Position numbers and translations under genes: made by a program
Assembly: GCF_013373865.1 (NCBI RefSeq)
Contig: NC_050477.1
Location: forward strand, 8,050,722 to 8,114,721
Direction: 5' to 3'
Length of the DNA stretch: 64,000 nucleotides
From: Monomorium pharaonis
Lineage: Eukaryota > Arthropoda > Insecta > Hymenoptera > Formicidae
In this document: positions 61,915-64,000 of the stretch, one piece after another
How the letters are laid out: the number at the start of each line of letters is the position of its first letter
Numbering within the stretch: the first letter of the stretch is position 1
The notes under the pieces: generated by a model
The model's input: only the letters and a program-made list of their open reading frames with translations
The model's database searches: none
Told to the model about the DNA's origin: nothing

Positions 61915-62866
61915 AGATACCTATTGTATATAAATATCCTCTGTGTAGATAGATACTGCAAATTAAATGATGAACGATCTATATCCCTTAATTCTGATAC
62001 GACTTGTTGACAATTTATATAAAGATTCTTTAGATGTATGGTAATTCTACACCATGGGAGATACAAAGATAAATATAGGATCGGAAAAGATGGTTCATTA
62101 CGCACGAGCAGATGCAAGCAGGATGCAAATGGATTTATCTTATTCATCGATAGTAACGAGATTTCTAAATAAACATTCAAAGTCAAACGTATTTATTCAT
62201 CTGCGATTGTTCCTCGCTCCTTTCTCACGTCTCTTCTTTATTTTGCATTATCTTCTGCTCTCTTTATTGTCATCGGCAAATAATACAATACGAAGTGACA
62301 AACTTGAGTCGGGGAGACTTATGTTTAATTATGAGCCACGTTTTACAATCTGGCAATGACGGCGCGTAAATGTTTCTCTTTACAATATTTTCCTCTCTCG
62401 CCATGTCATTGTCTCGTGGAACCTTTTGTGCTCCGGAGTACCGGTAAATTACGTTTTTTCCTCTCCCTTATTTATATTACTCACGATACGCAAGATAGAG
62501 AAGGAGAAAAAAAGGAAAGAAGCGCATCGCAAAGCGCCGCATGTAAATTCCCCGGACCCGCGGAGGATATTTTTCAATCCGGCGAGAGAGCCCTTCGTCG
62601 ACTGACGAATTGCGAACGCCCTCGCTGTGACAGATGGATCTCAGGGTTACCTGGCCGTCCGCCCCGTCCATCGTGAAACTCTCGTCCAACCGCCAATTTT
62701 CTCGAACGGCCGCAAAACCACAGAAATAATAACCGCCCCGTTCAACTGGCACATTAAAATACGCCAATAGCAATCCTTGACGGCCGACCCTGTGATTACA
62801 CACGGATAAATCTCGCCGCGGTAGCCAGGACGATCTAAGCCCTATCTCTAGGATCGATTAACCATC

Positions 62867-63111
62867 TTGGAGCAGCAGCAACGTTGGTCATCATCATCAT
62901 CACGTTCCCGTCATACATTTTTAATGAGAATCATCGTCTCGCAGTTGGTGGTAAGAGTAACTTCCTTTGGCTTCTTCGCCATTTTTTTGTTCCGGAAACG
63001 ATTTTTCAACGTTAACATTTCCGTAAATAGCAATTATCGAGTCGAGTCTAGGGTAACTAGACCGAATTATTGTCACTTGAAGCTCACAATGCAGTTAATA
63101 TATGCTCAGTA
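62867..63111 (+). CDS. Weak candidate first coding exon near the right edge
   Basis: An open frame from 62867 (a second ATG lies at 62924) runs to a good donor, GCTCA|GTAAGT, near 63107. From the inner ATG it reads MRIIVSQLVVRVTSFGFFAIFLF, a possible signal or anchor segment. The start of the longer frame is a simple Gln/Ser run from CAT/CAG repeats. No following exon was found before the window ends. Confidence 0.15.
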
Positions 63112-63742
63112 AGTTTTTAATAAATATATAATAAACATTATTTTTTACTATTATTTTAAAAGTTTTAATATTTACAAAATAAAAGCGAGTTTAAAAACTG
63201 ATTGATTATTTAAATATAGTAAGAAAAATAAAATACAGGCTCCCTTTTGACTTATTGTTGCATTTATCTAATAATGGGTACATTGCTTATTTATTTATGG
63301 CCACACAACATTTACTTATATTTATATACAACAATTTTCTCATTTCAACAATAAGCAAACAGACATTATGTATAATAGTACATGTTGGTGAGAGAAAGAT
63401 AACAACTAGATATCTGTTCAAATATATTACTTTATATCGAGTAAAATTACGTTTTCTGAATTTTTCAGACTGCAAAAGTAACCAATAAAGTACTATCAAA
63501 AATAGAAATAGTAAAAAATAAATAGCAGAAATAAAAATTGGTTTCGTTGCTAAATAAACAAATAATACACTTTTTTGGTTAGAATTTAAAAGTTATAAGA
63601 ATTAGCATTGAATTAATTAACGCTACGGCGAGTATCTCTTATAATACATTGTGATAATTTTCAGAAAATGCGAATTTGATTCAATATCGCCGAATATATA
63701 ACCATATATTTTATGCATATAGTATACATTATACACTATACA

Positions 63743-63938
63743 CACAGAAAAAAAAGTAATAGTCAATAACACATGTAATTGCGGGCTGCCAATTACATAA
63801 AATATTCAATACAATAATATTTGCTGTTAATGTAAGTACAATGTTGATACTGCAATAGCATATGTTATTATATTAAGTATATTTGTAGTTGGCAGCCCGT
63901 AAGTACGTATCTTATTGGATATATATTTTTTTAGTGCA
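63743..63938. mobile_element. Fold-back MITE built around GGGCTGCCAA arms
   Basis: A near-palindrome of about 195 bp is centred near 63840. The left copy of GGGCTGCCAATTAC (63783-63796) is mirrored by GTAGTTGGCAGCCC (63885-63898), and similarity continues inward (CAATAATATTTGCT against TAATAACATATGCT) and outward to A/T-run ends (CACAGAAAAAAAA against GCACTAAAAAAA). Its ends resemble those of the element at 53625-53815. It has no coding capacity. Confidence 0.65.
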
Positions 63939-64000
63939 GATATTACAATTATATGTGTGAATTTCACAACTCTTTATTATCGAACGATCGTGCGCGCGGT

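Noticed and set aside
1..64000. tRNA, rRNA, known miRNA, CRISPR array, telomeric repeat, transposase or reverse-transcriptase domains
   Set aside because: Looked for by characteristic motifs on both strands by eye, with none recognised. A covariance-model or profile search would be needed to exclude them fully.

Overview
The window looks like nuclear DNA of an insect, most likely an ant or another hymenopteran. This is inferred from CpG-rich, non-depleted GC blocks alternating with very AT-rich blocks, abundant GA/CT microsatellites, short GT-AG introns and small TA-flanked inverted-repeat elements. There are no bacterial-type operons, and I recognise no tRNA, rRNA, CRISPR array or known protein domain. 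Most of the 64 kb is non-coding. Most open frames of 60-250 codons are purine/pyrimidine-tract artefacts or chance frames that overlap on both strands.

The one gene I can build completely is on the minus strand at 31228-33795, inside an AT-rich island (about 30.5-38.4 kb). It has five coding exons, four GT-AG introns and splice phases 1-2-0-1 that keep one frame from an ATG to a TAG. The predicted protein (273 aa) has a signal-peptide-like start, a short ectodomain with two N-glycosylation sequons, one transmembrane helix, a cysteine cluster just after it, a basic region, SQQS repeats and a Ser/Thr-rich tail. I do not recognise its family. It is the best candidate here for something undescribed. 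About 3.4 kb further along, 37.2-38.1 kb holds three more minus-strand frames that look partly coding but that I could not join into one gene.

Weaker coding candidates on the plus strand are a last-exon candidate at 24490-24629 (acceptor, coding-like base bias, stop and a nearby AATAAA), a 30-nt micro-exon candidate at 48374-48403, a 63-nt exon candidate at 27849-27911, and a 118-codon frame at 52310-52666.

Mobile-element traces are four MITE-like structures: a 372-bp TA-flanked element with CAGGGTGTC ends (47143-47514) and three fold-back elements (53625-53815, 61733-61872, 63743-63938). There are also local direct repeats (7.4-8.6 kb, 39.83-39.91 kb, 46.02-46.09 kb, 5.75-5.80 kb), a repeat patch with CACGTG motifs at 35.3-35.8 kb, and many microsatellites. 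The CpG-rich blocks could be promoters, 5' exons or enhancers of large-intron genes lying partly outside the window, but the sequence alone does not prove that.
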